Assembly (NCBI GenBank): GCA_965207045.1
Contig: OZ242261.1
Span: 62,001-126,000 of the forward strand
Origin: G965207045 sp965207045
GTDB taxonomy: Bacteria > Pseudomonadota > Alphaproteobacteria > Rickettsiales > Anaplasmataceae
Length of the DNA stretch: 64,000 bases
Reading direction: 5' to 3'
The notes under the pieces were generated by a model. The model saw only the letters and a list, made by a program, of their open reading frames with translations. It did not search any database and had not been told where the DNA came from. A program made the translations under genes and the position numbers. Positions 18,111-26,724 of this stretch are shown here, in pieces. Numbering within the stretch: the first letter of the stretch is position 1; every line of letters begins with the position of its first letter.

Positions 18111-18783
18111 AACAAATAAGCCTTTCTATAATTGATTCCATTCTCATTGCACGTGATCCTTTAATCAAAACTACATCACCTTTCCGTACATTACGTAAAA
18201 TATCAGCACCTCTTACTATCCTAAAATGGTTACCACGTCTATAGTGAGGTAAAATATCAAACAAATGTTTCATATTACTGCCAATAGTAATAACTACATC
18301 TATTTTATATTGCTCAATTGTTTGTGCAAGCTCTTCATGCAACTCTCTCGCTTTATCTCCCAATTCTAACATGTCACCAATTACAGCTACTTTTCGCCCA
18401 TCAAAATCAGAAAGTGATTTTAAAGCTGCTTTCATAGATGGTGGATTTGCATTATAAGTATCATTAATTATTGTAATACCATTCTTAGTAATAATGTTTC
18501 CACGCCCTTCTTGAGGAGTAAAATTATTAAGTCCCTTTATTGATACTTGCATATCCAAGCACAAAGCATGAATAACAGATAAAGCTAGTAAACTGTTTTG
18601 CGCTAAATGTAAATTCGGAATTAGAAATTCATATTTAGTATCATGTATAGATACTTGAGCATGTCCTGAACCATAGCTCACTAACACAACATCAGTACCC
18701 TTTGAACCAACGGAGATTACCTTACTAATATTTCTATACAAATTTGTTCTGTCTAGCAAATACTCATAGAACTTATCTTCTTT
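18100..18783 (-). pseudogene. murF: 5'-truncated copy of murF
   Basis: Only the part of murF from base 151 of the window onward is present, so the N-terminal substrate domain and most of the ATPase domain are missing. The remaining frame holds NDTYNANPPSM and VIGDMLELGD. The first usable initiation codon would be a TTG at 18759. A working ligase is not possible from this copy. Its downstream overlap with ubiA is kept. Confidence 0.92.
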
Positions 18784-18905
18784 TGTAAATGTGTGGGCTG
18801 CCCTTCTATTAAATTGCTTCCAGTTTCGCCATTAACACTTTTAAAACCTTGAATTGCTTGATTTAATTTGTATGATAATACTATCTTTGTTCCTTCCTTG
18901 TCTTG

Positions 18906-20624
18906 TTATGGTAATTTATGTTCAGTTGTATTAGAAGGGTTAATTCTTCTACTCTCTAGTATTTTATTAAGGTATTCTTTACCTAAACCATTTTCGATAT
19001 TGCTGTACTCAAATATTTGATCTACGTTACGCCCTTTGAGATTATCTAATTCTAGATATCTATCAACTAAATTGTTTTCCAATACTTGAATCCTTTTGAG
19101 GTTTTCTTGAGAGTTATGAACTGCATTTTCTAATGTTTGGTATTCGTAAAGATCTTTTTCTGTTGCTGATTTGTATGTAGCTAATTCGGGATTATGTGTT
19201 GTGGTAAGTTGAATATGATTGTTCTCACTAATATCAGTATTTGTTCTGCTGTTAAGAAGATTAAAAATAGTAATAGTAAAAAAGTTGACTATTTTATTAG
19301 GAATGCTTGACAATATATTTCCTATTCTGTTTAATAATCTTGTGTGTTTTTGTTGTGTACTCGAAGGTATTTTCTTTTCTAAAATAATGTCCGTGCCACT
19401 ATAAATCTCTTCTTCAGAAAGTTGTTCATCAACAGTATTTTTAAGTTCAGGTATAGTTATTTGTCTTAATTCTTCCTTAGCCTTATCAAGATATTTAGCA
19501 GCACCCTTTGGAGCATGGACTCCTTTGAATTTTCCATTAGAGCCTTTTTGTATATTCAAAACATTTTGCTCTTTATCATCAATTAGAATTCCTTGTAAAT
19601 CAGCATTTTTATAATAATCTTGGCAAACATATTCTAGCATAAAATCTTTTTTATACTTAAGTCTAGCAGCAAAATCACTGCTTGTTATTATTCCGATCTT
19701 ATCAGCTTCATTTTCTAAGAGCTTATGCATTGCAATATCTATAGCATTAGGAGCAAAGTTATGGCTACATACCATTACCTGTGTTCCTTCAGTTTGTATG
19801 TCTTTTATAAATGTTTTTAGCTCTTCCTTATTTCTAAAGCCTCCTTTTTGTTTAAGAAAATTATTTACATGTTTTTCTTCAATAAGATCGGCAGTAAGAA
19901 ACTCAAGCCTTATTTCACCTCCTTGATTGAAGGAGTTATCGTTCTGATTACTAGCTTGTGTAAGCTTGGCGATCTCAATTGCTGTATTTCTTTCTATAAC
20001 GGAAGAAATCTCTTTGTCTTCATCTCTAATACCCATTCTATCTTTAACTTGCTTTGCAAGATTTTCTATATTTGGAGGATTTTCAACAGTTATGTAGGAA
20101 GCAACCGTATTCTGAATTGTTACACTAATATTCTTTTTAATCTTTCTGTTGGATTCTTTAGCAGCTTTAATATCTGCAAGATTATCACTTTTTGCTTTAA
20201 TTTCTGCTTTGACTGTTGTCCGAAGGTAGTTGTTCATGTGATTGACAACAATAGTGTTATCAAAATCGAGAAACATTATTGCTTTTGGCTGATCTATGCT
20301 ATCAATAGGTTCAATAAATTTTGCTTGTGCCACTATTTGACCTTTGGCAATAGGAAAGCTTAACTTATCTTGTGTAAATTCAAGAGTTTTTATATTTCTT
20401 TGTATGAATGAAGCTTCAACATCTTTTTCATCTTCGAATCCACTGTCATTAATCATAGTTGATGCTTGAGATTCTGTAGAATTGTTTTTCTTCCTTGGTG
20501 ATAGTGCATTTGGGCTATCATCTTTATACTTTTCCTTTGGTATTTTAGGTGGTGCTTTGTTACCAAGATATTCTGGGTGATCACTAATCTCACTGCTATT
20601 TCTCTCTTCAAATTTAGTTGTCAT
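18906..20624 (-). CDS. HAD-superfamily-like hypothetical protein, possibly C-terminally truncated
   Basis: The 572-residue product (ATG at 20624; the earlier in-frame start is only a TTG) has a disordered, charged N-terminus (1-110), then MFLDFDNTIVV with the HAD nucleophile motif DFDNT at 120-124. Motif II-like VMVCSHNF, a Lys in LKYKKDFMLEY and motif IV-like GILIDDKEQNV follow, so the full set of HAD catalytic residues seems present. The insert between motifs I and II is long. The C-terminal 150 residues hold a hydrophobic patch and helical charged stretches. The gene follows virB9 on the same strand with a 77-base gap, so it may share transcription with the secretion genes. After the TAA the same frame stays open for 41 codons to the repeat junction, hinting that the protein was longer. 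Confidence 0.65.
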   Translation of the reverse strand: MTTKFEERNSSEISDHPEYLGNKAPPKIPKEKYKDDSPNALSPRKKNNSTESQASTMINDSGFEDEKDVEASFIQRNIKTLEFTQDKLSFPIAKGQIVAQAKFIEPIDSIDQPKAIMFLDFDNTIVVNHMNNYLRTTVKAEIKAKSDNLADIKAAKESNRKIKKNISVTIQNTVASYITVENPPNIENLAKQVKDRMGIRDEDKEISSVIERNTAIEIAKLTQASNQNDNSFNQGGEIRLEFLTADLIEEKHVNNFLKQKGGFRNKEELKTFIKDIQTEGTQVMVCSHNFAPNAIDIAMHKLLENEADKIGIITSSDFAARLKYKKDFMLEYVCQDYYKNADLQGILIDDKEQNVLNIQKGSNGKFKGVHAPKGAAKYLDKAKEELRQITIPELKNTVDEQLSEEEIYSGTDIILEKKIPSSTQQKHTRLLNRIGNILSSIPNKIVNFFTITIFNLLNSRTNTDISENNHIQLTTTHNPELATYKSATEKDLYEYQTLENAVHNSQENLKRIQVLENNLVDRYLELDNLKGRNVDQIFEYSNIENGLGKEYLNKILESRRINPSNTTEHKLP

Positions 20625-20701
20625 TTTAATATACAAAAACAGTAAATATATATACTATATTTTATATGTTAAATTTTAATAAATATGTATTATGTCACGA
20701 A

Positions 20702-21493
20702 TTAATAACCAAAAATTCCCTTCTTTTTTGGCTTTTTATAATGGTAGGGTATTTCATGGTTTGTAAGACAGGCTATATCCGAGCCATTACGTAAAGTAAA
20801 TTTTGCCGCAACTCTTTCTATTATTATGTAATTTCCTCTCACACGAAAGTTTATTAAGGATTCATAGCCTTCGGAGTCAACTAAGAATATAGCAGGCAAA
20901 TCTGCGTTAGTGTCTTTGAATTCTAAATATGTAAATCCTTGATAGTCAAAAACTTTTATTGGTTTTATATAGTCGGAACCGCTTACCGTATAATTGAAAT
21001 TTATGTTAGTAGCACTACTTATGTCTGGTATCTCAGGATTACCTTTTGTTATTTCGCTTATGATTCTAGTGTCGCTATTTACAATATCATCATTTGGGTA
21101 CTGTAACCTGACTTCATATGCTATTTCTGGATCATCAAGACCTTCTGCTTCTTTTGCGTATAACTTGAAGTGGTATACTCTTTTGTTTGTAATTATTGTG
21201 GCATTAGTGTCTGTATAGCCTTCTGTACTAGGTTTTATGAATAACCTATTTCCCTTAGGTTCAAGTTGCCATCCCGTTGATACTCCCATAGAAATGGTAT
21301 CTATTACCTCATCTGCTGCAAAAATAATGCTGGATTGGTAACCATAGAATCCAACGTATTTGTGTATGTTATTTTTACTATAATTCATTAATTTTATATG
21401 TGGACTAGTAGCTATAGAACGTGCAATTTGTTCGTCTGCATAAGCATTCCAAACAATTGTAGCTAATAAAAACAAGACGAATATATTTCTCAT
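20702..21493 (-). CDS. virB9: Type IV secretion system protein VirB9
   Basis: VirB9 forms the outer-membrane core of the VirB type IV secretion channel with VirB7 and VirB10. From the ATG at 21493 the product has 263 residues, beginning with a signal peptide (FVLFLLATIVWNAYA, cleavage about residue 19). YHFKLYAKE, the segment with YEVRLQYPND, and the C-terminal domain with DYQGFTYLEFKDTNADLPAIF and NYIIIERVAAKFTLRNG are typical of the VirB9/TrbG/CagX family. The start was chosen because it lies one base after the virB8 stop; an upstream start would overlap virB8. No virB10 follows; instead a HAD-like gene does. Confidence 0.92.
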   Translation of the reverse strand: MRNIFVLFLLATIVWNAYADEQIARSIATSPHIKLMNYSKNNIHKYVGFYGYQSSIIFAADEVIDTISMGVSTGWQLEPKGNRLFIKPSTEGYTDTNATIITNKRVYHFKLYAKEAEGLDDPEIAYEVRLQYPNDDIVNSDTRIISEITKGNPEIPDISSATNINFNYTVSGSDYIKPIKVFDYQGFTYLEFKDTNADLPAIFLVDSEGYESLINFRVRGNYIIIERVAAKFTLRNGSDIACLTNHEIPYHYKKPKKKGIFGY

Positions 21494-21494
21494 A

Positions 21495-22169
21495 TTACCT
21501 ACCGTACATGACAACTCTAAACTCTAACGGTGCAACTTTCGAGACCACTGATACTATATTAGAGAGTGTGAATCTTAATACAACACTGTGTTCTTTTCTA
21601 GTATTATTTAAACTGTCATTAACAATAAAGTCAACTTTGGCATTAACACCGCCAGTGCCATATATTATTACGTCCTCGATCTCAACATCTAATCTTCCGT
21701 CTCGCTTATATTTTAATACTGGGCTATCTTTATTAACAGTAGAGTCAAAGTAATTTACAAAATCATTGTAAATTGCACGTGATGAGTTCATTTTTATATA
21801 CTTTTTTTGCCATTCCAAATTGTTATAATCGTAACTTTCTCTTGTTTTAACGTAATATTGAACAAGATATTTTGCAACTGCAACTTGTGGGCTCATTTTT
21901 CTATCTTCGGAGAGTTTACTAATAATGCGAAAATTATCAGTAACGTCATCAACATAAAGAACAAATGGTACAGATTTGACTAATGGAAAAAAAGTTTGTA
22001 GTGCAAGTATGTATATGACGAATATTATTACACTAAGCACATTTAAGATTAATAGCCATGATCTCTCTACGATTTGTTTTAAATATTTATCTGCGTACCA
22101 ATTCCATCCTTCTGAAAAATATTGTTTATTCTCTACCAAAGAATTAAGATCAATTACTTTTGCTTCCAT
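21495..22169 (-). CDS. virB8: Type IV secretion system protein VirB8
   Basis: VirB8 is the inner-membrane assembly factor of the VirB channel. The 224-residue product has a short cytoplasmic N-terminus, one membrane helix (about 37-62: LLILNVLSVIIFVIYILAL) and a periplasmic NTF2-like domain with SVPFVLYVDDVTDNFRII, VAKYLVQYYVKTRESYDY and the LRFTLSNIVSVVSKVAPLEF end. It is followed directly by virB9. Anaplasmataceae usually have a virB8-virB9-virB10-virB11-virD4 cluster, so here the cluster is split or this is an extra pair. It is divergent from grpE. Confidence 0.92.
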   Translation of the reverse strand: MEAKVIDLNSLVENKQYFSEGWNWYADKYLKQIVERSWLLILNVLSVIIFVIYILALQTFFPLVKSVPFVLYVDDVTDNFRIISKLSEDRKMSPQVAVAKYLVQYYVKTRESYDYNNLEWQKKYIKMNSSRAIYNDFVNYFDSTVNKDSPVLKYKRDGRLDVEIEDVIIYGTGGVNAKVDFIVNDSLNNTRKEHSVVLRFTLSNIVSVVSKVAPLEFRVVMYGR

Positions 22170-22291
22170 AACATAAATTCATAACTGGATTATTCTAACT
22201 CGACATACTTACTTATTAATTAAATTAAGAAAATTTGCAATTTTGTCCTATAATTTTACTATTTAATAGTCAACTATAAAAAACATTATAT

Positions 22292-22894
22292 ATGAGAAAA
22301 GACCAGAATTTTGAAACAAAGGAATGTTCTAATAAGATTAAAGAAATATTAGAAAAGAATAAAGTTGGGGAATCTTGTTCATCTTCTAAAAATACAAAAG
22401 ATGATTTTGAATCCAAAATACCAGAATTATCTAAAGAAAAAGATTCTAAACTAAAAAAAGAATGTGAAGATCTAAAAAAAAGATTGCTGCTTTCTTTAGC
22501 TGATAAAGAAAATCTAAAGAAAACTATGAAGAGAGAAATAGAAAAAGTTCGGGATTATGCAATAAGTAAGTTTGCTGAACAAATAGTCAATTCATTAGAT
22601 TCATTGGAAAAAACAATTGAAAGTATTAAAGAAAATCAGCAACAAGATCCCACTATGGAAGGAATAGTAGAAGGGGTAGTTTTAACTGCAAAAAATATAG
22701 AAGGCGTGTTAAAAGATAATGGAATTATAAAGATTATACCTTTACATGAAAAGTTTAACCATGATCTTCATCAAGCAGTTCAGACAGTGAAAAACAAATC
22801 TGACGAAAAAGGAAAAATCATATCGGTGTTGCAGTGTGGTTATTTGTTCAGAGATAGGGTGTTAAGGCCTGCTATGGTTATAGTTTCAGAGTGA
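22292..22894 (+). CDS. grpE: Nucleotide exchange factor GrpE
   Basis: GrpE releases ADP from DnaK in the heat-shock chaperone cycle; its partner dnaK is at 57490. The 200-residue product has a charged N-terminal tail, a long coiled coil (ECEDLKKRLLLSLADKENL and the KRMKREIEKVRDYA-like stretch near residues 84-92), FAEQIVNSLDSLEKTI, and the beta-wing end GKIISVLQCGYLFRDRVLRP followed by AMVIVSE, the hallmark of GrpE. It is divergent from virB8 and eight bases ahead of trpS, so they may be co-transcribed. Confidence 0.94.
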   Translation: MRKDQNFETKECSNKIKEILEKNKVGESCSSSKNTKDDFESKIPELSKEKDSKLKKECEDLKKRLLLSLADKENLKKTMKREIEKVRDYAISKFAEQIVNSLDSLEKTIESIKENQQQDPTMEGIVEGVVLTAKNIEGVLKDNGIIKIIPLHEKFNHDLHQAVQTVKNKSDEKGKIISVLQCGYLFRDRVLRPAMVIVSE

Positions 22895-22902
22895 TGAAAT
22901 AA

Positions 22903-23895
22903 GTGAAGGATATGTTATTTTCTGGAATACAACCTAATGGTAATTTACATCTGGGGAATTATTTAGGGGCTATAAAAAATTGGGTTGAATTACAGTGCAA
23001 GTTTGATTCTCTTATGTTCTGTGTAGTTGATTTGCATGCTATAACAGTTCCTCACTCTCCTAAAATACTAAATGAATCGATACTGAAGACAGCTGCAACC
23101 TATATTGCTTGTGGTATAGATATTGAAAAAAGTATTATTTTTACACAATCTTCAGTTTCAGAGCATTCTGAGTTAGCTTGGATACTAAATTGTATAACAC
23201 CAATTGGCTGGCTTAATAGGATGACACAATTTAAAGACAAAACAGCGCAAGATAAATCTTTGGCTTCGTTAGGACTGTATAGTTATCCTGTATTGATGGC
23301 TGCAGATATTTTATTATATAAGACAACACATGTTCCAGTGGGGAAAGATCAGGCACAACACGTAGAACTAGCTAATGATATAGCCGGAGCTTTCAATTCA
23401 CGCTATAAAATCAATTATTTTTCTGCAATACAAACTATTTATTCTAAGGGAAATCCTCGTGTAATGAGCCTTCGAAATGGTAAAAATAAGATGAGTAAAT
23501 CTGATCCATCTGATTATTCTAGAATCAATCTATGTGATACAGCTGATTTGATTGCAAAGAAAATGGCAAAAGCAAAATCTGATTCTATTCTTGGTTTTAA
23601 TCCAGAAACATTGCATGTAAGACCAGAAGCGAATAATTTGATTAAAATATATTGTAGTTTAAATGAGGTGACTGTTGATGCAGCTTGTAATGAGTTTAAA
23701 AACTTTACGGATTTAAAAAATAAATTAACAGATTTATTAATTTTTTCTTTAAAAAAAATTCGTGAAAAAGTAGATGATTTAATTGAAGATAAAGGTTTTA
23801 TAGCAAACATCCTAGAAAAAGGTAAATTTCAAGCTAAATCTCAAGCTTTATTAAACCTTAGTGAGATAAAAAAAATAATGGGTTTGTATAACTAA
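22903..23895 (+). CDS. trpS: Tryptophanyl-tRNA synthetase
   Basis: TrpS charges tRNA-Trp. The 330-residue product is of normal length for the bacterial class I enzyme. It has FSGIQPNGNLHLGNYLGAIK with the HIGH-like HLGN, AADILLYKTTHVPVGKDQ, HVELANDIA and the KMSKS loop NKMSKSDPS. The GTG at 22903 is taken as the start, giving the usual short lead before FSG; an ATG at 22912 would have its purine-rich site too close. The coding region begins eight bases after grpE. Confidence 0.95.
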   Translation: MKDMLFSGIQPNGNLHLGNYLGAIKNWVELQCKFDSLMFCVVDLHAITVPHSPKILNESILKTAATYIACGIDIEKSIIFTQSSVSEHSELAWILNCITPIGWLNRMTQFKDKTAQDKSLASLGLYSYPVLMAADILLYKTTHVPVGKDQAQHVELANDIAGAFNSRYKINYFSAIQTIYSKGNPRVMSLRNGKNKMSKSDPSDYSRINLCDTADLIAKKMAKAKSDSILGFNPETLHVRPEANNLIKIYCSLNEVTVDAACNEFKNFTDLKNKLTDLLIFSLKKIREKVDDLIEDKGFIANILEKGKFQAKSQALLNLSEIKKIMGLYN

Positions 23896-24201
23896 AATAA
23901 CAAAGTTTATTAAAAAAGATATATATTGGTTTATTTTTTTACTTTTTTTTTTGATCGTTTTAACATAAAATTACTAACTAAAGTCTGGATAACCCATTGA
24001 AAATACGATATTGATGCCTTAGCTAATATGACCACCCTTTTTAACCATTTTTTAATTTTTAAGCCTTGATTGTAAAGCAAATAACAAGCACATTTTATGC
24101 GAGATAGGCTTACATGCGTGTAATTCCTTTGTTGACGACGTGTTGAGCGTTTAATAATATTAGATATTAGTCATAATAATTATATTAAGAGGTATATAGA
24201 T
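23896..24201. other. Intergenic region
   Basis: The 306 bases are AT-rich with T runs near 23930-23950. I find no tRNA, terminator hairpin or coding frame of note. A good ribosome site (AAGAGGT, about 24186) precedes the HTH gene that follows. Confidence 0.5.
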
Positions 24202-24474
24202 ATGGGTATAAAAGTATCATTAAATAATTATCAAACAATAATAGATATCGAAGATATAGAGAAAGTGAGGAGCATATTTTTGAATATTATCACTGATAAC
24301 ATTAATAAAAGGCACTTAAATCAGAAAAATGCTGCGAAGTTTTTAGGTATTGATCAACCAAAAATTTCTCACATAAAAAATGGGAAGATATCTGGATTTT
24401 CTTTGGAACGTTTATTGAAATTTTTAAGGACTATGGAATATGAAGTTAATATTTGTGTAAACAAAACTTCTTAG
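24202..24474 (+). CDS. Small HTH (XRE/HigA-like) DNA-binding protein
   Basis: The 90-residue product is a single helix-turn-helix domain: LNQKNAAKFLGIDQPKISHI, then KNGKISGFSLERLLKFL. This is the pattern of the XRE/HTH_37 group, many of which are antitoxins of HigBA-type pairs or small regulators. The ATG has a clear AAGAGGT site about 10 bases upstream. No toxin-like frame was found on either side, so it is either an orphan antitoxin or an independent regulator. Confidence 0.75.
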   Translation: MGIKVSLNNYQTIIDIEDIEKVRSIFLNIITDNINKRHLNQKNAAKFLGIDQPKISHIKNGKISGFSLERLLKFLRTMEYEVNICVNKTS

Positions 24475-24597
24475 TTGCGATATCCTTATAATTGAAGTAA
24501 GTCGAGTTCGTTTGGCAATTTTTGTGTATTTAGTAGTGGTTGATCTGTTGTGTAAAAACTAGGATGTTGTTAAAATCATTCCTTTAGGTATTTATAC

Positions 24598-24951
24598 ATG
24601 CGACACTTCACTACTGAGAAATGCAGAGAAATTGTTCCGAATATATTTAACTTGGTTCTATTTACAGGTCAAAGAGCTAGAGATTTATGTGCTGGAATTA
24701 AGCCGAAAATTAAGGTTGATGGTAATAAGGAGCTTGTAACAGCTTTGCAAGAGATTGAAGGTGGTTTATTAGATATAGCTGATTTACGCCGTTTAATTGT
24801 GAGAAGACATAATATTAATGTTGTTGAGCTTGGTTATTCTCCAGAGTTTGATGGAGTTGAGGATAAAGAAAAAATGCAGATGGAATCTTTTTCTAATGAG
24901 ATTGCTGATGACATGTTTTTTGGTGGAGACGACATAGAGACACAAGATTAG
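24598..24951 (+). CDS. rpoZ: RNA polymerase omega subunit
   Basis: Omega is a small stabilising subunit of RNA polymerase. The 117-residue product shows the conserved N-terminal pattern CREIVPNIFNLVLFTGQRAR, DLCAGIKPKIKVDGNKELVTA-type stretch and LQEIEGGLLDIADLR. The acidic C-terminal tail (DDMFFGGDDIETQD) is common in alphaproteobacterial omega. It stands alone with its own upstream gap. Confidence 0.88.
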   Translation: MRHFTTEKCREIVPNIFNLVLFTGQRARDLCAGIKPKIKVDGNKELVTALQEIEGGLLDIADLRRLIVRRHNINVVELGYSPEFDGVEDKEKMQMESFSNEIADDMFFGGDDIETQD

Positions 24952-25023
24952 GTTGGGTTAACTTGATATTGCACACTACTAATCGGAATATAAAAAGGTT
25001 TTTTATCGACTAAATGTATTGAT

Positions 25024-25515
25024 ATGTATCAGCTGCTGATGTTTTCTGTGCTTTTGAGCAATTTTTTCAGGCTTCTGCCTGGCTTGCTGTTATTTCTTGC
25101 ATATCTTATGTCTTTATCTGTTTTTGTTTTATTCTTTAATGACACTAATTTTTCTTTTAAAAATGCTTTTCTTCACCCAGTTGACACAGTAACCTACTTG
25201 TATGTGTATTTGAAGTGGTGGATAGCACATAGAGATGAATTAGGGTTCTTTCAAAGTTTCTATCTCTTCATTTCCTTTTTTCTTCCTTTTGCATTTTATT
25301 TTGTGTTTAAGTCACTTTTTAAGTTATCAAAAAAGATGTGTAATTTTTTGATAAGAAAGATAATTGCTAAATTAAAAAGGAAAAAGGAGAGGATTAATCC
25401 AAAAAAACAAGAACATTCACAAAATGAAGCAGCGTTTATCAAAGCTAAGATGATGAGAATTGCTGAGGCAAAGATAGATGAATACCTTTGTAAAAAGAAA
25501 AGTAATTCTGATTAA
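25024..25515 (+). CDS. Hypothetical membrane protein
   Basis: I do not recognise this 163-residue protein. It has hydrophobic segments at about 1-40 (two closely spaced helices or a hairpin, PGLLLFLAYLMSLSVFVLFF) and at about 80-105 (FYLFISFFLPFAFYFVFKSL). A strongly basic C-terminal region (IIAKLKRKKERINPKKQE) probably faces the cytoplasm. Its stop is adjacent to the stop of convergent secB. Confidence 0.6.
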   Translation: MYQLLMFSVLLSNFFRLLPGLLLFLAYLMSLSVFVLFFNDTNFSFKNAFLHPVDTVTYLYVYLKWWIAHRDELGFFQSFYLFISFFLPFAFYFVFKSLFKLSKKMCNFLIRKIIAKLKRKKERINPKKQEHSQNEAAFIKAKMMRIAEAKIDEYLCKKKSNSD

Positions 25516-26013
25516 CTACTTAGTTTGTTCTTCTTGTTTCTGTTTGCTCTGCTGTTTTTCAAACTGTCCTGCAAAATCGATTGGATCTAACATGAGTGGG
25601 GGAAAACCACAATGGCCAGTATTAGCTGCTATTATCTGACGTACGAACGGAAATAGTGCATTTGGAGCATATACAAATAAAAATCTTTTTTCATTATACT
25701 CATTGCTACCTTCTATAGAAAAGATTCCTGCATATTTGACCTCGCAGACAAACATACTTCTTACTTCTTTTGAGTTTTCTTCTTTGACTTTAGAGGCAAC
25801 TGTGACAATTAAAGTTACTTCAAAAGAGGAGATAGTAGAATCTTCTTGCTTGCTGAGTTTAGCTACTGCGATGTTATAATTAACATCTATCTTAGGTGGT
25901 TCGTTACTTTTCACAGTGAAGATAGCAGGGGCATAGCTGTTTTCAACAGATAAATCTTTCAAATATTGAATCCCAACTCTTATTTTTATATCATTAATGC
26001 CTTGACTGTTCAT
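25516..26013 (-). CDS. secB: Protein-export chaperone SecB
   Basis: SecB keeps preproteins unfolded and hands them to SecA. The 165-residue product has the family's SVENSYAPAIF, IDVNYNIAVAKLS, FVCEVKYAGIFSIEG and, near the end, YAPNALFPFVRQIIAANTGH followed by GFPPLMLDPIDFAGQFEKQ, which is diagnostic. A Gln-rich tail ends it. It is divergent from timA, an arrangement usual in alphaproteobacteria. Confidence 0.94.
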   Translation of the reverse strand: MNSQGINDIKIRVGIQYLKDLSVENSYAPAIFTVKSNEPPKIDVNYNIAVAKLSKQEDSTISSFEVTLIVTVASKVKEENSKEVRSMFVCEVKYAGIFSIEGSNEYNEKRFLFVYAPNALFPFVRQIIAANTGHCGFPPLMLDPIDFAGQFEKQQSKQKQEEQTK

Positions 26014-26114
26014 AAGTGATTCTCCATACTTAAACTTTGCTTAATATAATATAGATTAAAATAATGCAATAGTTAATGCATCTTGTTTTAATTGTCTGAA
26101 AGAGGAAATTTATT

Positions 26115-26714
26115 ATGTTAGAATTGGCGATATACGCAGTTATTACTATTGTTATTGTGTCAAAACTATACAATGTGCTTGGTCAAGGTCCTAACATTGT
26201 AGTTAATCATAGTGAAGATGGGGTAATAATTGAACATAAAGAGGAAGATACTGAGTTAGAAAAATATCCTCAGTTCTCTTCTATAGTTGATGATATCCTT
26301 AAAAAGGATAATACTTTTTCATTAAAAAATTTTGTAAACGGTGCAGAGAGAGCGTTTGAAATGATTATTTCAGCTATTAACGAGAATAGTATTGAAAAAA
26401 TAGAGCCTTTTCTTAGTGAAGACATATATAAAAAACTAAAACGAGAAATAGATGCAAGAAAATCTGAAAATAAAATATACCAGAATACTCTTGTGTCCAT
26501 TAAGTCGAAGGAGATACAGATTATTGAATTATTTAAAAATAACATAAATATAACAATTAAATTTATATCTGAGCAGATTAAATTGGTGAGAAATGCAAAA
26601 ACAAAAGAGGTTATAGAAGGAAATTCTTCGATAACAGAATTAATTGAAGATGTATGGTCGTTTACTAAACATGCTAAATCTAACAGCTCAAAATGGTTGC
26701 TGACTTCAGTTTAG
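26115..26714 (+). CDS. Tim44/TimA-family membrane-anchored protein
   Basis: The 199-residue product has an N-terminal membrane anchor (LAIYAVITIVIVSKLYNVLG) and a C-terminal Tim44-like domain starting at about 75 (FVNGAERAFEMIISAINENS, then EPFLSEDIYKKL). Bacterial Tim44 homologs (TimA) are inner-membrane proteins related to the mitochondrial import motor component. The position divergent from secB supports the call. An AGAGGA ribosome site at about 26101 precedes the ATG. Confidence 0.85.
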   Translation: MLELAIYAVITIVIVSKLYNVLGQGPNIVVNHSEDGVIIEHKEEDTELEKYPQFSSIVDDILKKDNTFSLKNFVNGAERAFEMIISAINENSIEKIEPFLSEDIYKKLKREIDARKSENKIYQNTLVSIKSKEIQIIELFKNNINITIKFISEQIKLVRNAKTKEVIEGNSSITELIEDVWSFTKHAKSNSSKWLLTSV

Positions 26715-26724
26715 GTAAGTAAAA

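Larger units (their letters stand above)
16427..18783 (-). repeat. Right arm of 2357-bp inverted repeat
   Basis: This arm is the inverted copy of 151-2507. Both its ends cut genes: dapB loses its 3' half at 16427, and murF loses its 5' half at 18783. The sequence next to 18783 is an open frame in phase with the upstream HAD gene, which suggests that the arm landed in or at the end of that gene. No insertion-sequence ends or target duplications were seen at the borders. Confidence 0.92.

Noticed and set aside
151..18783. Composite transposon formed by the inverted repeats
   Set aside because: The arms contain only murF, ubiA, flavin reductase and dapB genes, with no transposase or terminal inverted repeats.
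23896..24600. Toxin-antitoxin operon around the small HTH gene
   Set aside because: No toxin-like frame was found on either strand beside the HTH gene.
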